Below are positions 34,561 through 47,140 of a stretch of 64,000 nucleotides of DNA, piece after piece. The notes under the pieces are model-generated. The model ran no database searches. It saw only the letters and a program-made list of their open reading frames with translations, and was not told where the DNA came from. Source of the stretch: Papio anubis (Eukaryota > Chordata > Mammalia > Primates > Cercopithecidae); assembly GCF_008728515.1 (NCBI RefSeq), contig NC_044984.1, positions 102,503,407-102,567,406 on the forward strand. The letters are read 5' to 3'. The translations under genes and the position numbers were made by a program. Each line of letters begins with the position of its first letter. Within the stretch, counting starts at the first letter, position 1.

Positions 34561-35239
34561 TTAGCTTTAGTCAATTATTCTACATAAGCTACAGTTTTCA
34601 GAGCTTCAAATTTTTTCAAGAGACTTTTAAGTAAAATCTCCTACCTATTTATCATTTAAAACACAATGCTGGTCAAACAAAACGTATTTATAGATTACAT
34701 GTGGCCCCATGATCAGCTGGCTTGTGAACATTATACTGGAGAAGCCCAAAACCAATGACATTTTACTCTCTACGATCTATACATAGCTTCAATCTTCCTT
34801 CTGCCCCCTAATAAGTTTATGAGGCCCAAGCTCTGCAGTTGGCAACAAGTGGATGCCCTGCAGTGGATAGTGCCTGGTTTCTCAGAAAGAAAGGCAGGAC
34901 TTTGACGAGGGAGGATAAAGGTTCTGCCCCAGAGGTAGAACCCTCCAGATCACTCTGAACAGGGCTTTCTTGATCTTTAATCTAGAAGACAGGTCCTCAG
35001 TATATGGTGGTACAGATTGTGCACGGCAAACTCTGGTTGGCGTTGGACTGCTGGGAGATAGTGTGTGGCCTGGGGTCTAATTCTCTTTCCCCAAGCAGGT
35101 GAGTATGTAAATTAGTCCCAGAGCTAGAGAACCAGTGCCAGTAGGGAGCTTGAAGACCACTGGCTTCAAGCCCTTTATTTATCACAGTGAGATTGGGACC
35201 CTGATAATGGGAAGAACTTGCTTGAAGCAAAATCAGTAG

Positions 35240-35430
35240 CTATGATGAGTAAAGTGTTTAGCCACTTTGCTAAACACTTTACAAAGATGAACTCAATTAA
35301 CTTTCACAATTCTATGGCATTTAGCAGAAAGGGAAATTGAAACTCATGGAGGTTAAGTCACTTGCCCAAAAGTCACACAGAGGAATAAATAGAGATTCAT
35401 GCCCAGGCTGTCAGCACCTCTAGAGCCTGT
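35240..35430 (-). repeat. MIR element
   Basis: 'aagggaaattgaaactcatg', 'gaggttaagtcacttgccca' and 'aaagtcacacagaggaataa'. Confidence 0.7.
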
Positions 35431-35589
35431 GCCCTTTATTGGTTTATGAATGTGTAGTCTGCACAAGAACAGCTCATCCCTGTTCCACTGGGCATTGGCT
35501 GGCAGCTAGAATCTTCTGACTGCTCATCTCTCATATGTCAAGGAGTTGGAACGCCTGGGCATCTCTCCCTATCCCCATGTGGTCTCTCC

Positions 35590-35850
35590 AGCATGGCAGG
35601 TTCACGGAAGCATTTCTTATTGGTGGTCAGGGATCCCAAAGCATGTGTCCTGAGAGAGAGAGGGGACAGGCAAGTGTATTGACTTTATAGATCTAGCCTC
35701 AGAAGCCACAGAGCATCATTTCCTCATTGTCACAAGCCCACCCAGATTCAAAGGGAGGGGACACAGACCCTATCTTTGATGGGGGAGACAACATTCCACT
35801 GTAAAAACAGTACACGGGATGTGAGATCATGGTGTAGCATCTTTGAATAG
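35590..35850. repeat. Old LTR-like fragment
   Basis: 'cattgtcacaagcccaccca', 'gattcaaagggaggggacac' and 'agaccctatctttgatgggg' follow a common ancient LTR-like repeat. Family uncertain; non-coding. Confidence 0.4.
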
Positions 35851-36247
35851 TATCAGCTGTCGTGTTGGTTGAGGAAGAGTAGAGACACTTTGGGGAGAAC
35901 TGACTCACTCCAGCTGGGGCACAGTTCTGGGCTCACCCTTGGTTTGACTTATGATTTGCTTCAAGGTGCCTCAAAAGCGTATGCATGGGGACCAGAAGAA
36001 GAGAATTGGGAGCGGCTAGAAAATTTCTAGAAGGCACTGGATGATGTCTGTATGCCCCTCTGAATCCACTCCCCTGCCTCTCCTCCTTACCCACTTCTCA
36101 AGAGGCTGACCTGTGTGGGCTGTGTCAGAAGAGAACTGGCAGGAGATCGGGGGTGGGAGCAGCGGGAGGTAGGAAATTTATTCTTTCCTTCTCCCCGCAG
36201 GGCAGCTGTAGGCTGGATCTGCCTTGGATCACAGCCCTGCTTTTGCT

Positions 36248-36252
<5 letters not shown>

Positions 36253-36281
<29 letters not shown>

Positions 36282-36537
36282 AGACAGAGTCTCACTCTTT
36301 CACCCAGGCTGGAGTGCAGTGGCATGATCTCGGCTCCTGCTCCCAGGTTCACGCCATTCTCCTGCCTCAGCCTCCCAAGTAGCTGGGACTACAGGAGCCC
36401 GCCACCGTGCCCAGCTAATTTTTTGTATTTTTAGTAGAGACTGGGGTTCACTGTGGTCTCGATCTCCTGACCTCGTGATGCTCCCACCTCGGCCTCCCAA
36501 AGTGCTGGGATTATAGGCGTGAACCACCGCGCCCGGC
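36253..36537 (-). mobile_element. AluY-like, antisense, with long T tract
   Basis: Flanked by duplications ctgcttttgcttcttt at about 36237-36252 and 36538-36553. The Alu oligo(T) runs about 31 bases (36250-36280). The element lacks a short piece in its left half ('cggctcctgctcccagg'). Confidence 0.93.
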
Positions 36538-36780
36538 CTGCTTTTGCTTCTTTGCACATTCTCCCCTTCCAGGTTCCAGGAACTGCCCCTTTCCTTCCTC
36601 CTTTTGAGTCTGGAAGTGGAAATAGTTTCCTAGGTCACCACACTCTCCTGAGGGTCCCCCACAGTGATGACACCTTCATAAACATCCATCTGTAATAAAA
36701 TCTTTCTTGGATTATCCTAATCTCCTCCTGGGATTCTGACTGAAACATACTGAGACTGACATCTAGTTGCCTCTCTGATA

Positions 36781-36835
36781 TCATTCATTCATCGATTCAT
36801 TTATTCATCCATCATTCATTTATTTGCATGTTCAC
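36781..36835 (+). repeat. (ATTC)n-like imperfect repeat
   Basis: 'tcattcattcatcgattcat' and 'ttattcatccatcattcatt' units. Confidence 0.75.
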
Positions 36836-37744
36836 TCACTCCTCGGCAATTCCTTGGCTCACACATTCACTCGGCACTGTGCCCTCCCTCCACTTATCCA
36901 ACACACCCCACAAAAGCATACAGACCCCTGCCTCCAGATCCAGGCTGCTCCATGAGGACTGAACCATAGTGTGGCTTTTCCAGCAACTCTTTCTTCAGCT
37001 AAAATCTGTGTATTCCCCTCTCTAATCATGGAACTGGATTTTGTTCAGAAATACTATGCCAAAAAAGCCCTGCCTTCTCCAGGTCTCAGTCCTCCCCACT
37101 GTAACCCCACGGTGCTGGGCTGAGTGATCCCCTAAGGATTCAGTGTGTGTGTGTCCTGGAAATGGGAAGTCTAGGGGCTTATGTAGGACTTGGAATCACA
37201 TGAACCAACTCACTGAGAGAAACAAGGTCCAAGAGGCGAAGAGCCGTGCCCAAGGGCACATAATATTTCACACCTACTTTCCCTGTTGTCAAAACTCTGA
37301 TTGAGATGGGGCAGCAAGATTGTGTACCTTCTCTCTGCATGTTGATGGGCTGAGTGAACCAAGGTCACAGGGCCCCAGACTGAGACTGGCAGGAGCCTGA
37401 ACTAGGAAAAACCGCACCCAATTCCTCGCCTTTGTCGGCTTTCCTAGAAAGCCAACCATCCACCCTTCCCTTGCCTCCCAGTGCTGTGCAAAGGGTTTAA
37501 TTAATAAACATGCCTTTAAAGCAAGCTGGTGTTACAGAGAGATGGTTAAGTGCTAATTATTGTTATCATAGGCCGCTTTCCACCTCATTAAATACATGGA
37601 TTTGGTAATTGTTAGCTAATTCCAAAGAGAAGCCAGGGGCCCCTCAAGTGTTAGGATTACATCTTTCCCCAGCAATTGACCTAATTCTCAAGCCACAGGA
37701 TGGCAGGCTGGTTGGTCTCAGGGCCTGAATGGGGTCCTGTGGAA

Positions 37745-37910
37745 AGCAGATGGGCTCCGAGCTCACCTTCCTGGGTTCAAGTCTTGACTCTGCCACTTCC
37801 CAGTGGTGTGGCCCCTAGGAATGTGGTTTCATGTTCTTGACCTTCAGTTTCCTAACCTAGAAAATGAGACAAGTGTATGTGGAGTGCCTGGCCTATCAAA
37901 GCCATTTAAT
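37745..37910 (+). repeat. MIR element (sense)
   Basis: 'cctgggttcaagtcttgact' and 'cttgaccttcagtttcctaa'. Confidence 0.65.
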
Positions 37911-37974
37911 CAGTATTGTCAATATGAGTACATTCTGTACCATGGGCTTAGTATTTTCTTTTGTCATGTTCTTT

Positions 37975-39370
37975 GGTCAGCTTTGTTAAAGTATATTTCA
38001 CATACAACAAGATTTACCAATTTCAAGTATGTGATTTGACAAGTTTTGACAGTCACGTATACAGTCACGTAATCATCATCACTATCATGCTATACAACAT
38101 TACCATTTTCCCAAAAAGTTCTTTCCTGACATTTACAGTTGATTCCTTTCCTCTGCCTCATGACCCCCTGGCCACCACCAATCTGGTTTCTATCATTATA
38201 GTTTTGCTTTTTCTAGAAATTCGTATGAATGGAATTACACGAGTCTTGTTTCTTTCAGTTAACTTGCTGCTATTGTGACTTATCCATGTTGTTGCATGTG
38301 TGAGCAGTTCATTCCTTTTCATTGCTACACAGTGCCCTATTACATGGACATACCACAGTTTTTTTGATCATTCACCAATTGTTGGCAATTTGAGTGATTT
38401 CCAGTTTAGAATAGCTGCTATAAACCTTCACATATAGGTCTTTGTATGGACATATGCTTTCATTCTCTTGAGTAAATACCTATGAGTGAAATTGCTGGGT
38501 CAAAAATTAACTGTAGGTTTAACTCTGTTTTTTTAAAGAAGAAACCACCAAACTGTTTCCCAAAGAGGCTATACCATTTTGTACTCCCACCAGCTATGTA
38601 TGAAAGTTCAGTTGCTTCACATTCTCACCAACACTTGTTATTGTCTGTTGGTTTTTCGTTTGTTTTGTTTTGTTTCTGAGACAGGGTCTCACTCTGTTGC
38701 CCAGACTGGAGTATAGTGGTGTAGTCATAGCTCGCTGCAGCCTCGAACTCCTGAACTCAAGTGATCCTCCCACCTCAGCCTCCCAAGTAGCTGAGACTAT
38801 AAGGTTTATGCCACCATGCTTGGCTAACTTTTTATTTTTACTTTTTGTGTAGAGACAGGGCCTTGCTGTATTGCCTAGGCTAGTCTTGAACTCCTGGCCT
38901 CACATGATTCTCCCACCTAGTAGCTAGGATTACTGGCATGAGCCACCATGCCCAGCCATGGAATTGTCAGTCTTTCTACTTTCAGACTTTCTAATGGGTT
39001 TGAGTGACATTTCATTGTGGTTTGTATTTGCATCTCTCTGATAATGAATGATACAGCACATCTTTACAGGTGTTTACTTATTATCTCTATATTTTCTTTA
39101 GTGCAGTGTCTGTTCAGATATTCTGCCTGTTTTTTAGTTGGTTGTTTGTCTTATTAATGAGTTGCAAGCATTATTTACATATTCTGATAACAAGCTTTAC
39201 TGAATATACATATTTACATCAAGTCGATGGTTTCCCTTTTTTTCTTAACAGCATTTTTTGAAGAGCAAAAAATGTTCATTTTAACAAAGTCCAACTTCTC
39301 AATTTTTCTGTTTTAGTTTGTGCTTTTTCTGGTCTATTTAAGAGATCTTTGTTTAAATGTCACATGCTCT
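37975..39370 (-). mobile_element. Old L1 (L1M/L1ME-type) 3' end, antisense, split by AluJ
   Basis: Antisense L1 phrases run in order: 'aaagtatatttcacatacaa', 'gaaattcgtatgaatggaat', 'gagtgaaattgctgggtcaa', 'ccaacacttgttattgtctg', 'tttgtatttgcatctctctg' and 'aaaaaatgttcattttaaca'. The element is interrupted by an Alu at 38660-38957 and has no intact frame. Confidence 0.8.
38660..38957 (-). mobile_element. AluJ-like, antisense
   Basis: 'ctgagacagggtctcactct' to 'gagccaccatgcccagcc'; strongly diverged, nested in the old L1. Confidence 0.88.
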
Positions 39371-40284
39371 TGTGAACCCAGGCATATCAAGGTCTCCTAA
39401 TTGCTAGTGCCTTCCAAAGAACATAACTGTCCATTTCTCCCATCCTCTCCCATTCTCTCAGTTCCCTTCTCCTTGGCATGGCTTCATGCTTTGTGTTTTC
39501 TGTGTCTCTACCCTACCTCATTCTTACCATCAAAACACATCTGCCTTCTGCCTCATTCCCTCTCCCAGTTGGTGGACAGCTTGCTAATCTGTTTTAAACA
39601 GGGATAACTACTCATGTGCCTCTATTCTTAGTAACTTAGTTACCTTTTCAAGGAGACCTGCAGGTGGTAACTCCTTACCCCAAGAGAACAGTGTTCACGG
39701 AAACAGTTTTTCTCAGTCATTACAGCAGACTGCTGGGAACCACTCGGTTCTTCTCCTGATGCTAAAAGTATACCACACCTGTGGATGTCTCTGGGTGAGG
39801 CCAGAGGCTGTACTTGGGAATTGGCAGCAAATCAGTAGAAGGTGTATTGTTGACAAATTGGATTAAAGCTAGTAGCTTGTTGATTTCAGCTAATGGCTAT
39901 TGCCCTCTATGGTGCTGGTTGTGTCTCTCAACTTGATTTCATAATCTGAGTGTTGTTTCTAACTCATTGGATGTGCTAGGAACACCCGACCACATTGGCT
40001 TTATTGTTGACCAACTTATAGTTTCCAAAACTGTTTTAGGTTCACTCCTCCTTTGATTATTTCAAACACACTCAGAAGAGGTATTCCTGTTTTCATTCTG
40101 TACATGAGGAAATTGAATATCAGTGTGGGTTAAATAACTTGGCTGGGGTTGGACAGCCAGACCTTGGTCATGCACCACTGACATTTCCATCTGCTCCCGA
40201 TAATGATGTCCCTGAAAGTCAAAATTTATGATGCATTTACTTTTTGCAGGCACTGTTTTAAGTGCTGTCCATGCTTTATCTTAT

Positions 40285-40740
40285 TTGTATTGGGCAGCTA
40301 TTGTCTTGATAAATCTGCGTTGCAAACCACCCCAGGTCAGTGATTCAAAATAGCAGTCATTTATTTTGCAGGTTTAAGTGTGTGCTACAACATGGTAGGG
40401 CCAGGCTGGACTCCAGGTCTTATGCTCCAGACTAACGGTTGAGCTCAAATTTTTCCATGTAGGTTGGTTCTGGGGTTCAAGCTGAAGAAGCAGTAACTAC
40501 CTGGGGGAAGCTTTGCTCATGACAATGACAAAAGCACAGGAGAGAATTTCTAAGCACATTTGTAGCCTCTGCTGATAACACCTTTGCTAATATCCTATTA
40601 GCTAAACAAGTCATATGGCAAACCGAAAATCGAGAAATGGAGACATATACCCTGACTCCAGTAGAATGAACTGCCAAGTCACATGGCATGAAAACAAATA
40701 AGGATGAAGAATTAGAGCCAGTAATTCAACCTACCATGCC
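40285..40740. repeat. Old LTR-like interspersed repeat
   Basis: 'gcaaaccaccccaggtcagt' and 'tagcagtcatttattttgca', then 'gtcatatggcaaaccg' and 'aactgccaagtcacatggca', follow a common ancient LTR-like layout. Family uncertain; non-coding. Confidence 0.4.
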
Positions 40741-40890
40741 ACTTAATCCTGACAACTCTAGGAGTTAGACACTTTTATTATTCCTACTTTACTGAAGAGG
40801 AAACAGAGGCTGTGTCAAGCAGGTAGTAGTGACAGGGAGTGAAGTGACAGTGAGCTAACCCCAGACTCCAGCTCTCAACCACTTATCCAT
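40740..40890 (-). repeat. MIR element
   Basis: 'ctactttactgaagaggaaa' then 'cagaggctgtgtcaagcagg'. Confidence 0.6.
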
Positions 40891-41894
40891 TTCCTGATTA
40901 AATAGTGCTCTACACAGAGGAAAATTAAGCAACAGATTGGTCCTCCACAGGCTGTGTGATAGGCATACCGTGTCTACTGTGTCAAGGGCTCTATCCGTGG
41001 TCCTGAAACATCGTTTATGCCTAGTCACCATTGTTTCCTTAAAGAGGCTAATAACTTCAATCCATTCCTTCTGGAAATTCTAATTCAGGTGAAGAAAGAG
41101 AAAGAAAGACATGAACAAAAGTAAGACACAGAAATGCATACAGGCTGATGGTTTTCTGAAAAAAAAACTGACTAGGTGAAGATAGGCTTTTGTTTAGACA
41201 AATTCAAGTGGTAGCAGCTCCCAGGAAAGAAATTGCATGTGAGCATGACTAGAAAATCAAATAACTGAAGAAGAGTGGAAACCATGTGTATTGAGAGGCA
41301 CAGAGCTGTGTGGGTGGCCACACAAATAAACAAATCCTTGAGCACAGGAGGGTGAACCAAGCACCAATATGCCGCAAACGTGGTGTGCCAACCTCAGTTA
41401 GTTACATAAGTATGCTCAGTGCTTTTCTTTTAATCTTGATGAAATTTATGGGTCATGGAACAAGTGGAACTTTAACTTACGTTCCACTGTTCATATGACT
41501 GATTTCATAAGTCTTTGACAATCCCCTCATGTTTCTGAGCTACAAATCACCCCCTCCCCATTCAGGGACACTTGGGTGGGAAACACAGGCTCCTTGGTTC
41601 TCCTAGTGTAATTCTTAAATGTATGGATATAGCTGTAATCCACTGAATCCCCACTATAGGTATCCATATTTGTCATCACAAATGACAACATCAGCTATCT
41701 GATCAACATCTAGCTGATCTGAAGGTCTTAAAGCCCAGGTGTTTTGTAGCATATGCCCTAAGAACTAACCTGCTAAACTGTGGTCTAATCATTAAAATGG
41801 AAAAAGCTACTTCCTTAAAATGAGGTTTCTGTGAACCTTTCAAGGTCATACATTTAAAATCAGGAGGATCCTCAGATACCACATGTGTTACATT

Positions 41895-42322
41895 GTAAAA
41901 ATGGTCCTAGTTTCTCACCCCCCCTTACACTCTTCATCATGTGACTTTGCAGTACTTCCCCACTCCATCTGTGGGTTTGGCCATGTGGCCTGCTTTGATC
42001 ACTGGGCTGTTAGCAAATATGATATAATCAGAGGCTAGAAAAGTGCTTGCCTAATTAGGCTTGACTGCTGTCCTTCATGTCTATCACCTCTGCTGAAAGG
42101 TGAGACTTAGAGAGGAAAGCTTAGTGACCCAATTGCCAAACTGATGCCATTCTAGATCAGCCAACAATCAGCTGTGTACCAGACATATGAGTGACCCCAG
42201 CCAAGATTGGCAGAGTTCTCTAGTTAACCAGCCCAGATGGTGAGCAACAAGTTCTTATTGCTGTATGCACTGAAATTTTGTGATTATTACACAGCATCAT
42301 TGCAGTAATAGGTAACTGATAT
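41895..42322 (+). repeat. MLT1-like (MaLR) old LTR
   Basis: 'tcatgtgactttgcagtact', 'ggccatgtggcctgctttga' and the close 'gcagtaataggtaactgata' match the general MLT1-type LTR pattern. Diverged and non-coding. Confidence 0.5.
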
Positions 42323-43470
42323 ACCACCATCCTCAATTTGAAAACAGGATTCCCCAGAGCTCCAGAGATGTGCAGAGGTGCCCAGAGGGAGGTGAGTATA
42401 GGAGGGAAGGTCTAAGCTTCCAGCTTTGCTTTAACTACAACAGCTCTGATTTCATCTTCACGTATAATGTTCCATGCAGGATTTCATAAGGCCAAACAAT
42501 CCCTATTAGTTTAAAATGCTGTGGACAATAAGTAATAGAATATCTGACTCATAGTACTTTATACAATATCTCACTTAACAAGAAGACTGGAGATGAATGG
42601 TTCCAGGCCTAATTCAGTGATTCGACAATAATACGAAGAGTCTAGACCCTTCCTCTTTTATTTTCTTCTTTTTACTTTTCTTTTCCTTATCTGTTTTCTA
42701 TTTATTTATTTAATTTTCATTCTGCCATCCTAATGTGTTGATCTTTTGAGGTCATGTTTCCTCATGGCCTCAATACAGCTTCTGCAGCCCCAGGCATCAA
42801 TGACTACATTTGGAAGAAATGTAGGAAGGAAGAAAGTGGAAAGAGGTGGTCAGTCAGATTGTCCTTTCAAACCTGTCATTTTTCATCAGAAAGCAAAGTA
42901 TCTTTCTCAGGACCACTATTTCTACAGGTTATCTCCTCCATCCCTGCAGACTTCTCCTTATAATTTATTGACCAGAATTGGTTCCATGATCACTGCTAGC
43001 TCTAAGGGAGACTGAAAAGGCAAAAGATGGTAAAGGGGAAAGGGAGAAAGATGAAAGGCTTTAACAAATCAGGGAGTCAAGATTTAACCCTTAGGGCTGG
43101 TCACCAAGCAAATCAGAGTTCTGTCAGCAATGAACAGGCTGGGAGTGGCTGTAGGGCTGGGTGGGGCACTCTAGAATGCACTGCTCCTTTCAGTGAAGGC
43201 CTTGGGCTCAACTGTCAGTTACTTCAGGGATTGCCTCAGCTTTCAAGGTCATGCCCTTCCTGGGGCAGCCCTTATCAAAGGACTAATTGATGTAAGGTAA
43301 AAGGTCTGAACACACAGCATAACTTAAGACAACTCCCAAAGAGCCATTCTATCTCTCTGAGGATTCAGCTGAACTGTCATTGAACCTGCATCGCAGCTCA
43401 ACTTCTCTCTCTGGCGGGTTCCACTTCCTTCCCCATCCTTTCACAGGTGTTGATCCAAGGGCATGCCCTG

Positions 43471-43494
43471 AAAAAAAAAAAAAAAAAAAAAAAG
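43471..43494 (+). repeat. Poly(A) tract
   Basis: A run of about 23 A; not clearly attached to a recognisable retrotransposon upstream. Confidence 0.9.
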
Positions 43495-43559
43495 TGTCCT
43501 GGACAACAAATTCCATCTCAGAGTCTATTTATCTGAAAAATCCAACATGCAACAGGTAG

Positions 43560-43830
43560 GCAACCGAGAGTGTGCCCTATATGAGCTAATAAAAGTTTGC
43601 AATTCACTGGACTAGCCCAGTGAACATCTAATATTTTTATGTAACAGGTATGATAGCAAATATTTTAGGCTTGTGGCCATAAAGCCTGTCATGACTAATC
43701 ACCTCTGTCTCTATAACACAAAAGCAGCCATAGACAATATGTAAATGAAGGAGCACGGCCGTGTGCCATTAAAACTGTAACGACAAAAACAGGCTGCAGT
43801 CCACAGGACATAGTTTGTCAACCCCTGGAC
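43560..43830 (+). repeat. hAT-like MER-class DNA transposon
   Basis: 'agcaaatattttaggcttgt', 'aaaagcagccatagacaata' and 'catagtttgtcaacccctgg' are characteristic of an old non-autonomous DNA transposon. Confidence 0.6.
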
Positions 43831-43834
43831 TAAC

Positions 43835-44060
43835 TCAACTTTTCCATTTTACAGCTGAGTACATTGGGCCCCCAGAGAGCAAGAAATTAACAATTGCTCT
43901 TAACCGCCTTTGACAGGGTGCTAGTACAAGCCCCATTTGACAGATGAGAAAACTGTGGCTGAGAGGTGCATAATGTCTTCAGGATCACACAGCTGTGAAA
44001 AAGCAAGACCAGCCCTGGAACCCAGGCCCGACTGTCTCTGCAGACCAGACTCCACCCTAT
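43835..44060 (-). repeat. MIR copies
   Basis: 'ttgacagatgagaaaactgt', 'ggatcacacagctgtgaaaa' and 'ctggaacccaggcccgactg'. A shorter MIR-like piece precedes it at about 43835-43880. Confidence 0.7.
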
Positions 44061-44604
44061 TGCCCTGCTCTGATGCAATTGGAGGCATGATGTCAGGATT
44101 TTTACTTCCTTCCCGAGATAAGAATTTGTGTAAACAAAAGCCCACCACAGCTCAGGACACATGCCATAGTAGTCAGGCCATGGTGGAGTCCAGGTCAGAT
44201 AGTTCCATCCCCAAAAGCATCTGTGAATTGCTGCCCAGGCCAGTGATCACATAGGACCAGCACTCCCTGGAGGGACCATGTGGGACCATGTGGGAAGGCA
44301 CAGTTTGGGACATGAATTTTACTGGAATATAGAAGAAAAAATATATTCAGAGAGGGGAGTGTTATTTTTACATAAGAACAGGCTCAAATATAGCACATTG
44401 TCAAATGCAAAACAGCCATGGAAGTGTAAGACAAAATAAGGAAATGTTGATATAATTTCCCACCCAGGCTACAAGCTTCCGAGACCCAACTGCCCTGCTA
44501 GATGCCTGAGGATACCTGTGCCCCATCTTCCTGCTGGTCTCTTCAGGAGGCAGAGCAGAGTTGAAAAGGCCAGCTTTGGGGGCAAGCTTGCTGGCCTCAA
44601 ATCT

Positions 44605-44795
44605 TGGCTTCATCAACTCGCTAAGTTCTAACTCAAGATGTGGCCCTCGGACCAGCCCAGTCAGCATCACCTGGGAGCCAGTTAGAAGTGCAGAATTTCA
44701 GGCCCTGCCTCAGCTCCTTGGAGTCAGAAACTGCATTTTAGCAAGATTCCTAGGGGACTTGCACACATATTAGTTTGGGAAGTGCAGCTCTAGCC
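44605..44795 (+). repeat. MER5A-type hAT fragment
   Basis: 'gcatcacctgggagccagtt', 'agaagtgcagaatttcaggc' and 'gtcagaaactgcattttagc'. Confidence 0.7.
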
Positions 44796-45049
44796 AGCTC
44801 CTATTCGTTCTTTAAATCCACCTGCTCTGGGAAGCCATCCTGGCCCCTTTGACTGGGTTAGGTGAGTCTTCATTCAGTACATATTACACGTCTAGGTGGC
44901 GGTCTCTACTTAGCTGGGACCCCAGATAGATTTTGGTTCCCATGGGAGCAGGGGCCGTGACTGCTCCAGCTGGCTCATGTTATTAGTGGCTGCCATTTTG
45001 GTGAACCTATTAAGTGGCGGGCAACTTACCAGCATGTAATGCTCATGTC

Positions 45050-45190
45050 AAACCTACAGGGCAGAAACCAGCACCATCCCTTTCCACCGTGGAGAAAACT
45101 GAGGTTCAGAGGATTAAATAAATTGCTCAAGATAAGCAGGAAAGTGACAGGGTCAGGGCTTGGGCCTTTGATCTCAGACCAAAGCCAGTG
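45050..45190 (-). repeat. MIR fragment
   Basis: 'ggagaaaactgaggttcaga' followed by 'aattgctcaagataagcagg'. Confidence 0.55.
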
Positions 45191-45764
45191 GGTAGAACCA
45201 CTTGTCAAACTGTACATAGCAGGTGAGGAGGGAGAGTGCAGGAAAGACACCACCATCTCATGTGCGTCTGTGTAAAACATGGACATGAATACAATAGCAC
45301 ACAATTTATTCAGCAGGAAGCCAACGCCTTGGGCAGAATGCCCCAGGGTCAGGGGAAGGGGGTGGATGGGGATGGTACAAAGAAGCAGAAAATCTGAAAT
45401 CTCCAAGAGCCCTTTATTTCCAGCCCCTCTGTGGTTTATGGTCACCAAACCAAGCCTCCCTTAATCCAATTAAAATGGACTTGTTTATGCTTATCAGCTC
45501 TTTATTTGGTTTGTTTAAAACGTGCAAATTACCCAGAGGCCTCTGCATTGCCTGAACCAAAAGGCATCCATAAGACTATTAAGTTAAATCCAATTACTTG
45601 CAGCTGGAACTTGAGTCTGGCAGAGCAGAACAGAAGTGGGGGAGGGGGAGGCAGGATTTGCTGGAGAGAAAGGAGGTCCTTCGACCCGCTCACTGAGCCT
45701 GGCTCCTCTCAAGCATTTTCTGAATGTGGGTGGGAGAAGGTAAAGAGAGCCCATTTGCCATAAG

Positions 45765-45960
45765 CCGGACAGTGCAACCTGCACTATGTCATCTAATTAT
45801 CTCAGTAGCTCCACAAGGTGGGCACTATTGGACCCATTTTGCAGATGAAAGAACTGAGGCTCAGAGAAGTGAAGCAACTGTTCCAGAATGTCACACAGCT
45901 AGAAAGTGGGAGAGGCAGGATTGGCCCCTCTGCCTGGAATCTTGGAATGTCAGAGATCAA
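45765..45960 (-). repeat. MIR element, well preserved
   Basis: 'gcagatgaaagaactgaggc' and 'agaatgtcacacagctagaa'. Confidence 0.8.
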
Positions 45961-46189
45961 AGAGTCCCGAGAGGCTGTCTGACCAAGAGGATGGCTCTGG
46001 CAACACACCAAGTTGAGTCTCCACATCTGTAAAACATGCACAACTGTGCCCACCTCCCAAGTTTTGGGGAGGAGTCAATGAAGTAATGTGAGTCTCAAGA
46101 GGAGGACTCGGCGAATAGTAAATGCTTGTTATATGCTAACTTCCAATAACTTCACTGGTGTCAAAACTCATCTCCTTCCCTTTCCCTTT

Positions 46190-46420
46190 CCATATTTTTC
46201 AGAAGGGAAGGCTGAGATCCAGATAGGAGAAATGGCCTCCCCAAGATTGCACAAAGACCCTGGGACAGAGTTAAGTCCCAGGACTTAAGCACACAAGTCC
46301 TTGCCTCCTGGTCTGGCATCCCATTTCAGACCCTGTGCTGCCTCTTCATTTTGAAGATGAGGAAACTGAGGTACACAGTGTGGAAACCAATTGCCCAGCG
46401 TCACTGGGTTCAGTGTTGAG
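46190..46420 (-). repeat. Two adjacent MIR fragments
   Basis: 'aggctgagatccagatagga' with 'aagattgcacaaagaccc', then 'ttttgaagatgaggaaactg' with 'gcgtcactgggttc'. Confidence 0.6.
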
Positions 46421-47034
46421 CACAGTAGCTTGGTAGCCACAGTGTCCTGGGCATGGTTGTCCCTTCGCTGTGTTGCTTGGGCACGCAGCCTGACCTCTGT
46501 GAGCACCTGGTCCTCCTCTTTAAAAATGAAGCCCATCACTCCTGTTCCAGTGAACCTGTAGAGTGGGATGAGGTCAGGCAGATGAAGCCCTATGTAAGCC
46601 AGAAAGTACCATTCAGAGACCCACTACAAAGAGCATCACATACAGGACATTTGGGGAACAGCTTGAGCATCTATTTTCTTAGTCTCCAAAGGCTAAGATG
46701 GGTTATTAATTCCTGGCAATCCTCAGACACAAGGGGCACACAGAGCACAGGAGAGGAGGACAGATGCCCAGGGTTCCAGGCAACACTAATCCTACTACAA
46801 ATGCATTAAGAACCTTAGGGAATTGCACCCAGCACACCCTTTCCAGGGATATTTTCCAATTCTGTCCCTGGCCGGTCCCCAGGTTCTCAGAAGTCTAGTA
46901 AGCAACTCCGCATAAGTGAGCAGAAAAATTGTGTGCAACTGAACAGGAACCTGAGTATAGCAATACCAGGCTGTCTACGGATGAGATTCTTTGTGTTGCA
47001 ATGATCAACATCTGGAAGTCAGACGACGCTGTGT

Positions 47035-47140
47035 TCAATGCTCTCCTTCGTGTTATCTCACCAGCTGGGCCACTTTGAGCAAGTGATGTCACCTCTCTGA
47101 GCCTCCATTTCCTCCTCTGTGAAAGGTGGAATAATTGTTC
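47035..47140 (+). repeat. MIR fragment (sense)
   Basis: 'gccactttgagcaagtgatg' then 'gagcctccatttcctcctct'. Confidence 0.65.
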
